A DNA stretch of 48,085 nt, taken from the NCBI GenBank assembly GCA_003645255.1, contig QNES01000010.1, forward strand, positions 1 to 48,085, written 5' to 3'. The notes beneath the pieces were generated by a model. That model made no database searches and was not told where the DNA came from. It saw only the letters and a program-made list of their open reading frames with translations. Numbering within the stretch: the first letter of the stretch is position 1; every line of letters starts with the position of its first letter. The position numbers were made by a program, and so were the translations under genes. Positions 24,701-32,337 of the stretch are shown here, in pieces. The DNA comes from Gammaproteobacteria bacterium (GTDB lineage: Bacteria > Pseudomonadota > Gammaproteobacteria > Beggiatoales > Beggiatoaceae).

Positions 24701-25448
24701 TGATAAACTCAACACACTTAACATCACAAGCTCTTTGCCCCGTCTAGCCAATTTATTTGAAGTGTCTATTCCTAAAGGAACAGCTATTTTAGCCTATCGT
24801 TCAGGCATTGCTCGTTTTATTCAAAGCACTCAAACTAAACATCGTTTTAGTATAATTGACAAAAATGGTCAATACGATGAATTTTCTATTTCTAAAAGGC
24901 GGAACATCAAAATTTCTGACGGTCAAGAAGTGCAATTGGGTGATGTCATTGTAGAAGGTGAAACGAATCCTCATGATATACTGTATCTAAAAGGTATCAA
25001 TGAATTAGCGAACTATTTTATCAATGAAATACAAGAAATTTATGAATACCATAATATTACAATTAATGACAAACATCTTGAAATTATCATTAGGCAAATG
25101 ACGTGTACCATGACGATTATTAATCCTGGCAATACCACGTTCTTAAAAGGCGATATTGTCACTCGCGCTAAATTAATAGAAGAAAATCAAATAATTAGCA
25201 AAAGAATGTCCCTAAAAAACCATATTGCAACTTGGAAACCCAACTTATTAGGGATTACTAAAGCATCATTATCTATAAAATCATTCCTATCTGCCGCATC
25301 CTTCATGGATACGAAGCGAATATTACTCAACAGTGCTATTAACAACCAATGTGATAAATTGCATGGAATCAAAGAAAATGTTATCACAGGGCGACTGATT
25401 CCAGCAGGAACTGGTTTTAAAAATATTAGTACAACGGATAGGGAATAG
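21771..25448 (+). CDS. Orphan RpoC (RNA polymerase beta') paralogue with degenerate active site
   Basis: 1225 residues, colinear with bacterial RpoC from first to last segment, yet not beside rpoB. Preserved: zinc ribbon CLCGKYK...CEKCG, clamp and VLPVLPPDLRPLVPL, KRVDYSGRTVI, bridge-helix region STHSARK..., second zinc site (DCGT, CQSQYGICAMC), and the C-terminal LLGITKASLS...GRLIPAGTGF. Lost: the universal NADFDGD loop reads KARFDGE, so the first Mg-binding Asp is R461 and the third is E465, leaving D463. The trigger-loop tip LTMRTFH reads LIKQTPD (K947-D951). The large lineage insertion usual after the trigger loop in gammaproteobacteria is absent, explaining the shorter length. NRAPTL reads NRIPTL. 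The frame is open for 3.7 kb, so it is maintained or recently decayed. As a polymerase it should be catalytically dead; a regulatory or decoy role is inference. Confidence 0.9.
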   Translation: MDDLSELLNTLAYIKDFNKICISLASPEKIRSWSYGEIKTSETLKYGTFQPENHGLFCAKTFGPINNYECLCGKYKMLTYQGIVCEKCGVEVTLAKVRRERMGHIELAVPIVHIWYFKSLPSRIGLLLDMSWRDLERILYFDAYVVIEPGLTDLKLKQILSENAYLEALKIYEHEFEARMGGEAIYELLSALDLVVLKNNLCEQIKDTHAKIHQKKLKKRLKLVEALLQSHTKPQWMVLTVLPVLPPDLRPLVPLENIERFASIDLNNLYRCVINRNNRTKRLLKLKVPELIIRNELRLLQKAVDALLDNAKQPRAITRKNKRPLQSLSDMIKGKQGSFRQNLLNKRVDYSGRTVIIVKPNLKWYQCGLPKEMALELFKPFLFNLMRQRGLAASIRIAKSLIEQRKPEVWEMLKQVVHEHPILLNRIPTLSRLSIQAFEPILIEGKAIQLHPLVAQAFKARFDGEQMTVHIPLTIEAQLESRVLMMSNHNILSPVNGEPSNVPSQEMILGLYNMTYQRPGAKGEGMVFADINEVQRAYENEAVDLQASIQLSVINYQLSVNSYLKQNHPEQTSNSTEAHRKRVKTTVGRAILSQCLPKFLPFDLINRPLTKKNLFNLIKTVFQYLNLNESNHFVDKLMQVGLTYATRAAISLNLDDFIIAEQKPKLIEEAKTQIDDIQQKYQKNQITQNQRYYQIIHTWAKTTDKITHAALNTLYQAVQPTLSSKTQKESKALKNKRNALSIMIEAGVQSAKEIVQLTGMRGLIIKPNGSILETPILANYREGLDIHQYFLSTHSARKKIIDTTIEIANASYLTRRLIEVAQDIIITETDCGTQQGITLTAITKKGQIIKPLSERILGRVVAEDMFQPGKWFIKAGTLLDEKGIIFLENKKIKKVKVRSPVTCQSQYGICAMCYGRDLANRKKVNIGEAVGVIAAQAIGESCIQLIKQTPDAQDIAKKVAAISHLEATSQNGLEFHHDKLNTLNITSSLPRLANLFEVSIPKGTAILAYRSGIARFIQSTQTKHRFSIIDKNGQYDEFSISKRRNIKISDGQEVQLGDVIVEGETNPHDILYLKGINELANYFINEIQEIYEYHNITINDKHLEIIIRQMTCTMTIINPGNTTFLKGDIVTRAKLIEENQIISKRMSLKNHIATWKPNLLGITKASLSIKSFLSAASFMDTKRILLNSAINNQCDKLHGIKENVITGRLIPAGTGFKNISTTDRE
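23418..23451. repeat. CAGTTATCAGTTAT repeat within the RpoC-like gene
   Basis: CAGTTATCAGTTATCAATTA continues with TCAGTTATCAGTGA. It is in frame and encodes QLSVINYQLSV at about residues 550-560, in a stretch that aligns with a variable surface region of RpoC. It is the same family as the copies at 12225, 12811 and 21733. Confidence 0.85.
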
Positions 25449-25617
25449 GAGCGGATTTAGGATACGAAGTCACTTCGCTGCGCGGAGATCAATAAACGGA
25501 TTTAATTCATGGATGTCATTTATAGAATTTCAGTTACGACAGGTGAAACCTGTGTGAACTAAAGAATGCCCCTACAAATCTGTTGTACTAAACTTATAAA
25601 CTCAGAAAAATTCAAAA
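25449..25617. other. Short intergenic region
   Basis: Contains GCCCCTACAAATCTG, a GGGGC-type repeat end, and AAGTCACTTCGCTGCGCGG. No gene or convincing hairpin terminator is visible between the RpoC-like gene and the kinase gene. Confidence 0.4.
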
Positions 25618-28600
25618 ATGAATACAAATCGCTTACAATACGAACAAACTTTAACAACTTGTTCACGTCGCTTATTGGCTAGTTATTATGATGAAGAACC
25701 ATTATTCGACATTCTAACTTATTTACTCAAAGCCACTTCACTCAATCAAATTGGCATATTTGAAAATTTTACGGATGCTGAACGGGGCTTATGTACACAC
25801 TGTACCAATCAAATGGTCCATCCAGAGATACCATTGTCAAAACAATTGTTGAATCAAAATTGGTGTTATCAACCAGAATTGAAGCGTTGGGAAAACGCAC
25901 TTTCTCAAGGGCAACAAATTAGTGGCAATATAGCAGATTTTTCCTCTAGCGAACAAAAAATACTTCAATCGTTGGGAGCTTTATCTTTGCTGGTTATCCC
26001 GCTTGAAGTGGCTGAACAATGGTTTGGTTTTATTTATTTTGATGATCTGTCAAAGCATCGTATATGGGATGCTGACATTATTTATCTATTACAATCGGCA
26101 ACCGAATTAATTGGCATTTTTCTAACACGTCGTCAAAATGAAAGCCGTTGGCGTGAACACGAAACGCGCTATCATTCTGTCGTTGCGGCTATGCAAGATG
26201 GGGTAGTCTTGCAATATACTGACGGACGAGTAGGGGCTTGTAACGCCAGTGCTCGCCGTATTTTGGGTCTTTCCCAAGGACAAGATATTGGATTTACCTC
26301 CCTTGATCCCCAATGGCAAATCATTTATGAAGAAGGGATTCCCTTTCCAGAAGAGGAGCTACCTGCTCGGGTTACTTTACGCACCGGTCAACCTTGTTCC
26401 AATGTGGTGTTAGGCGTTTATAAGCCTGATGGTGATCTCGTTTGGTTGTCAATCAATTCTCAACCTTTGTGGCACAAAGGACAAATGCAACCTTTTGCAG
26501 TGGTTTCTACTTTCTCTGACATCACTCAACGTAAACAAATGGAGGATGCATTAGCATTAAGCGAAAAACGTTTTCGAGCCATTTTTAATAGTGCTGCCGT
26601 TGCTATCACGCTAATCAATCCGCAAGGAGAACATATCAAATTTAATACCCAATGCTTAGAAATGCTGGGTTATTCGGCTCAAGAAATGTTAAACAAAAAT
26701 CATTTTGATTTGTTTAAACAGGACGATTTTTTTGCGATTGACACGTTGATGCAAGATTTGAAGGAAGGTTTGATTGATCATTTTCGTACTGAAGTTCGCT
26801 TTATCCATAAAAGTGGGCAAATTTTATGGGGTGATCTTTCCGCTTCTGCTCTTCGTAGTGCTAAAAAAGGTTTAGAAGCGGTTACTAATATTATTATGGA
26901 TATCACGGAACAGAAAAAAATCGAAGAAGAACGTGATCGCTTATTTAATCTTTCAATTGATATGCAGTGCATTATTGGTTTTGATGGTTTTTTTAAACAA
27001 CTTAATAAATCTTGGGAACAGACTTTAGGGCACCGTCGCCAACATTTTTTGGCGAAATCTTTTTTAAATTTTGTGCATCCTGATGATAAACTTTCTACTC
27101 AGGCTTTTTTTGAAACGTTGTTACAGGGGCATTCGGTACAAGGTTTTGAAAATCGTTATCATTGCAAAGATAATTCTTACCGCTGGTTTGCTTGGAATGC
27201 CTATCCCCTGGTAAAACAAAAAAGGTTCTATGCGATTATCCGTGATATGACTGAACGTAAACATAATGAAGAAGCTATAAAAGATGCCCATGAGCGTCTT
27301 TTAACAATATTAGATAGCTTAGAATCATTGGTTTATGTGTCTGATATGCAAACTTATGAATTGTTGTATATGAATAAATATGGACGTGAGACCTTTGGAA
27401 AACCCAGTGATAGGCAACTTTGCTGGAAAACTTTATCTCAACATCAACCTTGTCATTTTTGTAATAATGCGAAATTACTTAATAACATCGGTGAACCAAC
27501 GGGAGTGTATACTTCTGAAATTAAGGTATCTGACAAATGGTATTTATCTCATGCTCGTGCTATTCCTTGGATGAATGGACGTTTAGTTCGTTTGCAAATT
27601 TCGACTGATATTACCGAACGGAAACGCACAGAAGAAGCCCTTAAAATCAGTGAACATCGTTATAGAACAATTATCCAAGAGCAAACCGAATTGATTTGTC
27701 GCTATTTACCAAATGGTCGTCTCAGTTTTGTTAATAATGCTTATTGTCGCTATTTTAATAAAACGGAAGCCGAGCTAATCGGATATCAGTTAATTCCCTT
27801 TTTCTTTGATGAAATGCAAGACATTATCCGAGAGATGATGGATAGTTTGAATCAGGAAAAACCTGTGTTAGAAATGGAACATTGCATGACAATTAATGGC
27901 ACTGAACGTTGGCAGCATTGGATAGGTCATGCCATGTTTGATGATCAAAGTGGCAAACTGGTTGAATATCAAGTAGTCGGACGCGATATTACAGAACGTA
28001 AACAGGTAGAAGCAGAATTACGTCGGGCTAAAGAAGCCGCTGAAGCGGCAACTCGTGCCAAAAGCGAATTTTTAGCTAATATGAGCCATGAAATTCGTAC
28101 CCCTATGAATGGGGTTGTTGGTATGACTGAATTACTCCTCAATACGGAACTCTCATCTAAACAACATGAATATGCACAAATTATTTATCAATCAACGGAT
28201 GCACTACAGACGATAATCAATGATATTCTGGATTTTTCTAAGATTGAAGCGGGAAAATTGTCCCTGGAACCCGTTGAATTTGATTTAGAATATGCGGTTT
28301 TAGAAGTGGCTCGCCTATTGTCTATGACGGCGGTGTCTAAAGGGTTTGAATTGATAGTACGCTATGCGCCAAATGCACCGCGCCATTTTATTGGGGATGC
28401 GGGACGAATACGACAAATTTTGACCAATCTGACTGGTAACGCTATCAAATTTACCGAGCAAGGGCATGTATTGATTAATGTGGATTGCGAAACTCAAGAG
28501 GCTGAGTTAGCTGATATGGTATTTCATATTGAAGATACAGGTATAGGTATCCCACCGGATAAAGTGAATACGATTTTTGAACAATTTACCCAAGCAGATA

Positions 28601-30555
28601 CGACAACTACTCGTCGTTTTGGTGGAACTGGTTTAGGATTAGCTATCAGTAAACAATTGGTCAAATTGATGAATGGTGAAATTCACGTTGTGAGTGAATT
28701 AGGTAAAGGTTCTACTTTTAGTTTTACGGTCCCCTTGCCGTTTGCTATGATTCATAAACCAGATCAATCTTCAAGCATTGCTCAAACTTTTCAGGAAACT
28801 GAGCTATTAAATTTCCAGTGCTTACAAGATACACGAATTTTGGTGGTGGATGATAATTCGGTCAATCAAAGAATTTTAATCGAACAACTAGAGGATTTGA
28901 AGATTCGTGCTCAAGCGGTGGATAGTGGCGAAGCCGCTTTAAATCATTTACGAAAGGCGCAAAGGCAACATGTTCCTTATTGGTTAGCCATTATTGATTA
29001 TTTCATGCCCGTCATGGATGGTGAACAATTAGGGAAAGAAATTAAACAAGATTCTGAAATTGGGGAAACCATACTGGTTATGCTGTCATCGGCTGATTTT
29101 CAAAAAGATAGGCAACAATTGCAACAAGCAGGTTTTTCCGCCCATCTGCTTAAACCTTTACCACGACGACAACTCCAACAAACATTATTAACATTACGAA
29201 ATGCGTTTGAGCAATCACAATCCTCGCTAGAATTTATTACAATGGAAAAAGTCAATAAATTTCAGTTGAGAATGCCTCAAAAAATTTATCTGAATTTGCC
29301 GGTATTATTAGTTGAGGATAACGAAGTTAATTACCTGGTGGCTATGAATATGTTAGATAAATTAGGTTGCCAAGTTACTTATGCTATGAATGGTCTTCAG
29401 GCAATAGAAAAATTAAAGCAACAACGTTTTGCTGTGATTTTTATGGATATACATATGCCTGAAATGGACGGTTTTGAAGCCACACGAAAAATTCGAGAAG
29501 GCGAAGCACAAGTTTCTCAAACCGAACAAAAGCATCAAATTATTATTGCTATGACAGCTAATGCAATGCAAGGTGATGCGGAACATTGTTTGGCGGCTGG
29601 TATGGACGATTATATCGCTAAACCCATCACGATAGAACGTGTTTTTGATGTTCTTAGCAAATACCGTTCATCTTATCAAAGCTATCTACCCAATTTGGAA
29701 TTAAAATCGATTTGTCTTTTGCCAAAATCTAAGCCTGAGTGTGCTAAAATGGCTTCAGTCGAAATATTTTATCGCTCTCTTCCCTCAATAAAGAGGGGGG
29801 AAACCATTAAAGAGCTGAAAACAAATAAAGTAGATAAAATAGATAAAAAAGTTTTGTTAGTGGAAGATAATCCTGTTGGTTGTATGGTAGCGACTAATAT
29901 GCTTGAAGAACTTGGATGTTTAGTCGAGATCGCAGAAGATGGCAAACAAGCTGTCGAAAAATGTGTTGATAATGACTATGAACTCATTTTGATGGATATA
30001 CAAATGCCTGTAATGGACGGCATAGAAGCTAGCAAACTAATACGTCGGCATTTACAGACACCGATTATTGCGGTTACCGCGAATCATCAATCCGTTGATG
30101 TTGAACGTTATATTGCCATTGGTATGAACGATTGTCTTCCTAAACCTTTAAAAATAGAAACTTTACGTATGATGATAGATAAATACACTTCGTCTGCTAT
30201 GACTGAGCTGCCCATTTTCGATACTGAACAAGCTAAACGTATAGCTATTGGTAATCTCAATATTTTGAAAAAGATTATTGAAAAATTTGCTCTGGATACC
30301 CCTAAGCAACTGGAAAAACTGCAAGCCGCGGTGCAAGCTGGGAATCAAAAAGATGCAGAGCGTATAACGCATTCTATAAAGGGGAGTGCACAGAGTGTCG
30401 GTGCGTCCCGTTTAGGTGAGCTCGCTTTTATCGGAGAACAAGCTAGTAAGCAAGGCGATTTAGCGCAAGTGGAAACATTACTGAATAGTTTGAATAATGA
30501 GTTTGCCCAGTTACAATCTTTATGGAAACATACTGATTGGGAAACTTTGATGTAA
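25618..30555 (+). CDS. Hybrid sensor histidine kinase: GAF, five PAS, HisKA-HATPase, three receivers, Hpt
   Basis: 1645 residues, no signal peptide or membrane segment, so a cytoplasmic sensor. Order: a GAF-like domain (~20-170), five PAS/PAC units ending in ITQRK, ITEQKK, MTERK, ITERKR and ITERKQ (~175-810), then HisKA with phospho-acceptor H824 in FLANMSHEIRTPMNG. The HATPase has NLTGNAIKF, DTGIGIP and FGGTGLGLAIS. Receiver 1 has D1127 (IIDYFMPVMDG), receiver 2 D1277 (FMDIHMPEMDG), receiver 3 D1460 (LMDIQMPVMDG). The C-terminal Hpt has H1585 in THSIKGSA. All phosphotransfer residues are intact, giving a complete multistep relay in one chain, but no output regulator is adjacent. Ligand unknown; PAS/GAF suggest redox, gas or small-molecule sensing. 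Confidence 0.95.
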   Translation: MNTNRLQYEQTLTTCSRRLLASYYDEEPLFDILTYLLKATSLNQIGIFENFTDAERGLCTHCTNQMVHPEIPLSKQLLNQNWCYQPELKRWENALSQGQQISGNIADFSSSEQKILQSLGALSLLVIPLEVAEQWFGFIYFDDLSKHRIWDADIIYLLQSATELIGIFLTRRQNESRWREHETRYHSVVAAMQDGVVLQYTDGRVGACNASARRILGLSQGQDIGFTSLDPQWQIIYEEGIPFPEEELPARVTLRTGQPCSNVVLGVYKPDGDLVWLSINSQPLWHKGQMQPFAVVSTFSDITQRKQMEDALALSEKRFRAIFNSAAVAITLINPQGEHIKFNTQCLEMLGYSAQEMLNKNHFDLFKQDDFFAIDTLMQDLKEGLIDHFRTEVRFIHKSGQILWGDLSASALRSAKKGLEAVTNIIMDITEQKKIEEERDRLFNLSIDMQCIIGFDGFFKQLNKSWEQTLGHRRQHFLAKSFLNFVHPDDKLSTQAFFETLLQGHSVQGFENRYHCKDNSYRWFAWNAYPLVKQKRFYAIIRDMTERKHNEEAIKDAHERLLTILDSLESLVYVSDMQTYELLYMNKYGRETFGKPSDRQLCWKTLSQHQPCHFCNNAKLLNNIGEPTGVYTSEIKVSDKWYLSHARAIPWMNGRLVRLQISTDITERKRTEEALKISEHRYRTIIQEQTELICRYLPNGRLSFVNNAYCRYFNKTEAELIGYQLIPFFFDEMQDIIREMMDSLNQEKPVLEMEHCMTINGTERWQHWIGHAMFDDQSGKLVEYQVVGRDITERKQVEAELRRAKEAAEAATRAKSEFLANMSHEIRTPMNGVVGMTELLLNTELSSKQHEYAQIIYQSTDALQTIINDILDFSKIEAGKLSLEPVEFDLEYAVLEVARLLSMTAVSKGFELIVRYAPNAPRHFIGDAGRIRQILTNLTGNAIKFTEQGHVLINVDCETQEAELADMVFHIEDTGIGIPPDKVNTIFEQFTQADTTTTRRFGGTGLGLAISKQLVKLMNGEIHVVSELGKGSTFSFTVPLPFAMIHKPDQSSSIAQTFQETELLNFQCLQDTRILVVDDNSVNQRILIEQLEDLKIRAQAVDSGEAALNHLRKAQRQHVPYWLAIIDYFMPVMDGEQLGKEIKQDSEIGETILVMLSSADFQKDRQQLQQAGFSAHLLKPLPRRQLQQTLLTLRNAFEQSQSSLEFITMEKVNKFQLRMPQKIYLNLPVLLVEDNEVNYLVAMNMLDKLGCQVTYAMNGLQAIEKLKQQRFAVIFMDIHMPEMDGFEATRKIREGEAQVSQTEQKHQIIIAMTANAMQGDAEHCLAAGMDDYIAKPITIERVFDVLSKYRSSYQSYLPNLELKSICLLPKSKPECAKMASVEIFYRSLPSIKRGETIKELKTNKVDKIDKKVLLVEDNPVGCMVATNMLEELGCLVEIAEDGKQAVEKCVDNDYELILMDIQMPVMDGIEASKLIRRHLQTPIIAVTANHQSVDVERYIAIGMNDCLPKPLKIETLRMMIDKYTSSAMTELPIFDTEQAKRIAIGNLNILKKIIEKFALDTPKQLEKLQAAVQAGNQKDAERITHSIKGSAQSVGASRLGELAFIGEQASKQGDLAQVETLLNSLNNEFAQLQSLWKHTDWETLM

Positions 30556-30594
30556 TTAAGTAGGTATACAAAAGTTTATTAACAATTTAGGTAG

Positions 30595-30622
30595 GGTGGG
30601 CAAAATGTTTTTATTGCCCACC
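30595..30622. terminator. GGTGGGCAA hairpin after the kinase gene
   Basis: GGTGGGCAA (30595-30603) and TTGCCCACC (30614-30622) form a GC-rich stem between convergent genes. It resembles the GTAGGGTGGG repeat family; a terminator role is likely but lacks a T-run. Confidence 0.5.
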
Positions 30623-30645
30623 GAGCGTAAAATAAGCAATTCCCA

Positions 30646-31281
30646 TCAGTATACTTCATTATCTTCTAACATATTTAATAAAATAGCGACAATGTTTTTT
30701 AATCTATCAGGCACAATATATTTGGTTAAATCCCTGATTATGACTTTATTTTCTCGATTTAATAATACAAAACCCCATTCTGTACCCAGTGTTACTGCAC
30801 CATATAAAAATTTATGCTGGGTTTCGACAATTTTATCTAAAGCGATTAATTCCATTATCAGTTGTTTAAATCCACCAATTTCTAAATCATTGTTTTTGGC
30901 TTCAATAATAATAAATTGGGTTTTAGCTTCAATTAAATAATCCAATTTGCCGCGTAAATTTTCACGACAATAAATAGTTTCTTCAGAATGAATTTGAATG
31001 TCGATTAAGTAAGACAATTTAAATAAAATTGGCGAAACAATAAATTCTCGCCTAGCAATTTCATTTTCAAATCCTGAAAATTTAGCGGCTTGATGAATTG
31101 TTTGATTTAAGTCATCTACATTTAAATTGTCATCCATTTTAAGCTTGTAATTAATAAATTCCCTTTTATAGTGATACTCAAATAATTCTACCAAATTTTC
31201 AGTGCTGATCTTTGATTTAAAATAATCACTAAAAGTATAGTTAGCAATTTCTTGTTCTAATTTTTTTCGATTTAAAATCAA
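30646..31281 (-). CDS. PD-(D/E)XK nuclease-like protein
   Basis: 211 residues. The core pattern RGKLDYLIEAKTQFIIIEAK gives the D...ExK catalytic signature of the restriction-endonuclease-like fold, with an upstream acid in the helix ARREFIVSP. The following GGFKQLIMELIALDK helix carries the Q..E..A pattern seen in such proteins. Members of this type are common in large sulfur bacteria and cyanobacteria, often as orphans without methylase. The start is TTG 31281 with TAGG upstream; an in-frame stop just upstream rules out a longer form. There is no neighbouring antitoxin or methylase. Function unknown. Confidence 0.7.
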   Translation of the reverse strand: MILNRKKLEQEIANYTFSDYFKSKISTENLVELFEYHYKREFINYKLKMDDNLNVDDLNQTIHQAAKFSGFENEIARREFIVSPILFKLSYLIDIQIHSEETIYCRENLRGKLDYLIEAKTQFIIIEAKNNDLEIGGFKQLIMELIALDKIVETQHKFLYGAVTLGTEWGFVLLNRENKVIIRDLTKYIVPDRLKNIVAILLNMLEDNEVY

Positions 31282-31524
31282 TCTAAATACCTATAAATTT
31301 TGGTGGAGACAAGGGCAACCATTGAGCAGTATAGAGTCTTTAACGATATCCGAAAACTTGAATGTTTAAAATATATATTCTACAAAATATAAAATCGCTC
31401 GTCAAGTCAAATTTTGTGAAAATGTCAAAATCATTGTGATTGGAAAATTTTGGTATAATTCTTGATAACGTTAAAAACATTCATTTGTTTAACATCCGCT
31501 TGTCAAAACTAAGGATTTAACAGT
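31282..31524 (+). promoter_or_regulatory. Upstream region of the DUF1566 gene with a TATAAT box
   Basis: GGTATAATTC near 31451 gives a perfect -10 hexamer 70 bases before the ATG; the -35 candidate (TCATTG, 17-base spacing) is weak. No other feature is seen in the 240 bases. Confidence 0.35.
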
Positions 31525-32202
31525 ATGTATAAAAAAAATGCTTTTATATTCAATGTGTTAGCATTATTATCTTCAGTAGTACTCGCAAGTGAGCCTAATT
31601 TGCCAAATACAGCTTCCGATGTCGCGCCGAGTGCGACGCTGAGTGAGGATTTGTTAGGTGAAAAAGCGGGGAAAGAAGCCGGTTGTGAACCGACTACTTT
31701 AGGTGACAGATATACAGATAATGGCGATGGCACGGTGCTTGATCATCGCACTTGTCTGATTTGGTTGAAAGATACAGATTGTTTGGGTAAGCAAACTTGG
31801 AGTGATGCTAAAGTCCAAATTTGTCACTTGAATGGGGGCAAAGATTGTGAACCGGCACTGCAGGATAAAGATGAACATTCCAATGAACATCAGTGTGAAG
31901 ATTATACCATTGGAACGGTCACAGATTGGCGACTTCCAACGCTTCAAGAACTGCAAAGTGTCATTGATTATGGATTTTTTAATCCGGTACTCTCCGATAC
32001 AAAAGGCACTGACAAATGGAGTAAAGACTCCAAAAAGGATGCCTTTTCATCGGTGCAATTGGATCTATACTGGTCAGCAACGACCAGTGCGCTTGGTGCA
32101 ACCCATGCGTGGCATATATACCTCACCGATGGCAATACCGGTTCCAGTGAAAAGAAGCGTACCAAAAACTATGTTTGGCCTGTTCGGGGTGAACGACAAT
32201 AA
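31525..32202 (+). CDS. Secreted DUF1566 (Lcl C-terminal) domain protein
   Basis: 225 residues with a signal peptide (MYKKNAFIFNVLALLSSVVLAS). A low-complexity linker leads to the DUF1566 domain: RYTDNGDGTVLDHRTCLIWL, DWRLPTLQELQSVIDY, YWSATTSALGATHAWHIYL and VWPVRG. The family occurs in many exported proteins of Beggiatoa-like bacteria and in Legionella; it is fold-related to FGE/C-lectin-like domains and may bind surface ligands, but no enzymatic residues are certain. Paired cysteines (CLIWLKDTDC, CHLNGGKDC, C in HQCEDY) may form disulphides outside the cytoplasm. AAGGA lies eight bases before the ATG. An ATCTGATTTTT hairpin follows. Confidence 0.9.
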   Translation: MYKKNAFIFNVLALLSSVVLASEPNLPNTASDVAPSATLSEDLLGEKAGKEAGCEPTTLGDRYTDNGDGTVLDHRTCLIWLKDTDCLGKQTWSDAKVQICHLNGGKDCEPALQDKDEHSNEHQCEDYTIGTVTDWRLPTLQELQSVIDYGFFNPVLSDTKGTDKWSKDSKKDAFSSVQLDLYWSATTSALGATHAWHIYLTDGNTGSSEKKRTKNYVWPVRGERQ

Positions 32203-32236
32203 ATAATGTAGAATTATAAGCATAATTGTTGCGGAT

Positions 32237-32269
32237 AGAAATCTGATTTTTTTCAAAAATCGGATTTCT
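32237..32269. repeat. ATCCGATTTTT hairpin after the DUF1566 gene
   Basis: AGAAATCTGATTTTT (32237-32251) and AAAAATCGGATTTCT (32255-32269), one mismatch in the arms. May terminate the DUF1566 transcript. Confidence 0.75.
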
Positions 32270-32319
32270 AAAATGCGAATTTCTACGGATAAAAAAAACA
32301 ATTAAAAAAAACAATTCAC

Positions 32320-32337
32320 CATTCCCAATTCCCAATT
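32320..32337. repeat. CATTCCCAATTCCCAATT repeat abutting the glgA start
   Basis: CATTCCCAATTCCCAATT ends at the base before the glgA ATG, leaving no Shine-Dalgarno sequence. Related copies: 34938-34954 within the aminotransferase 3' end and the complementary AATTAGGAATTAGGAATGG near 38876. Confidence 0.75.

Noticed and set aside
25618-30555. Large plus- and minus-strand shadow frames inside the kinase, propeller and glycosyltransferase genes
   Set aside because: They lack ribosome sites and family features and lie opposite or within well-supported genes.
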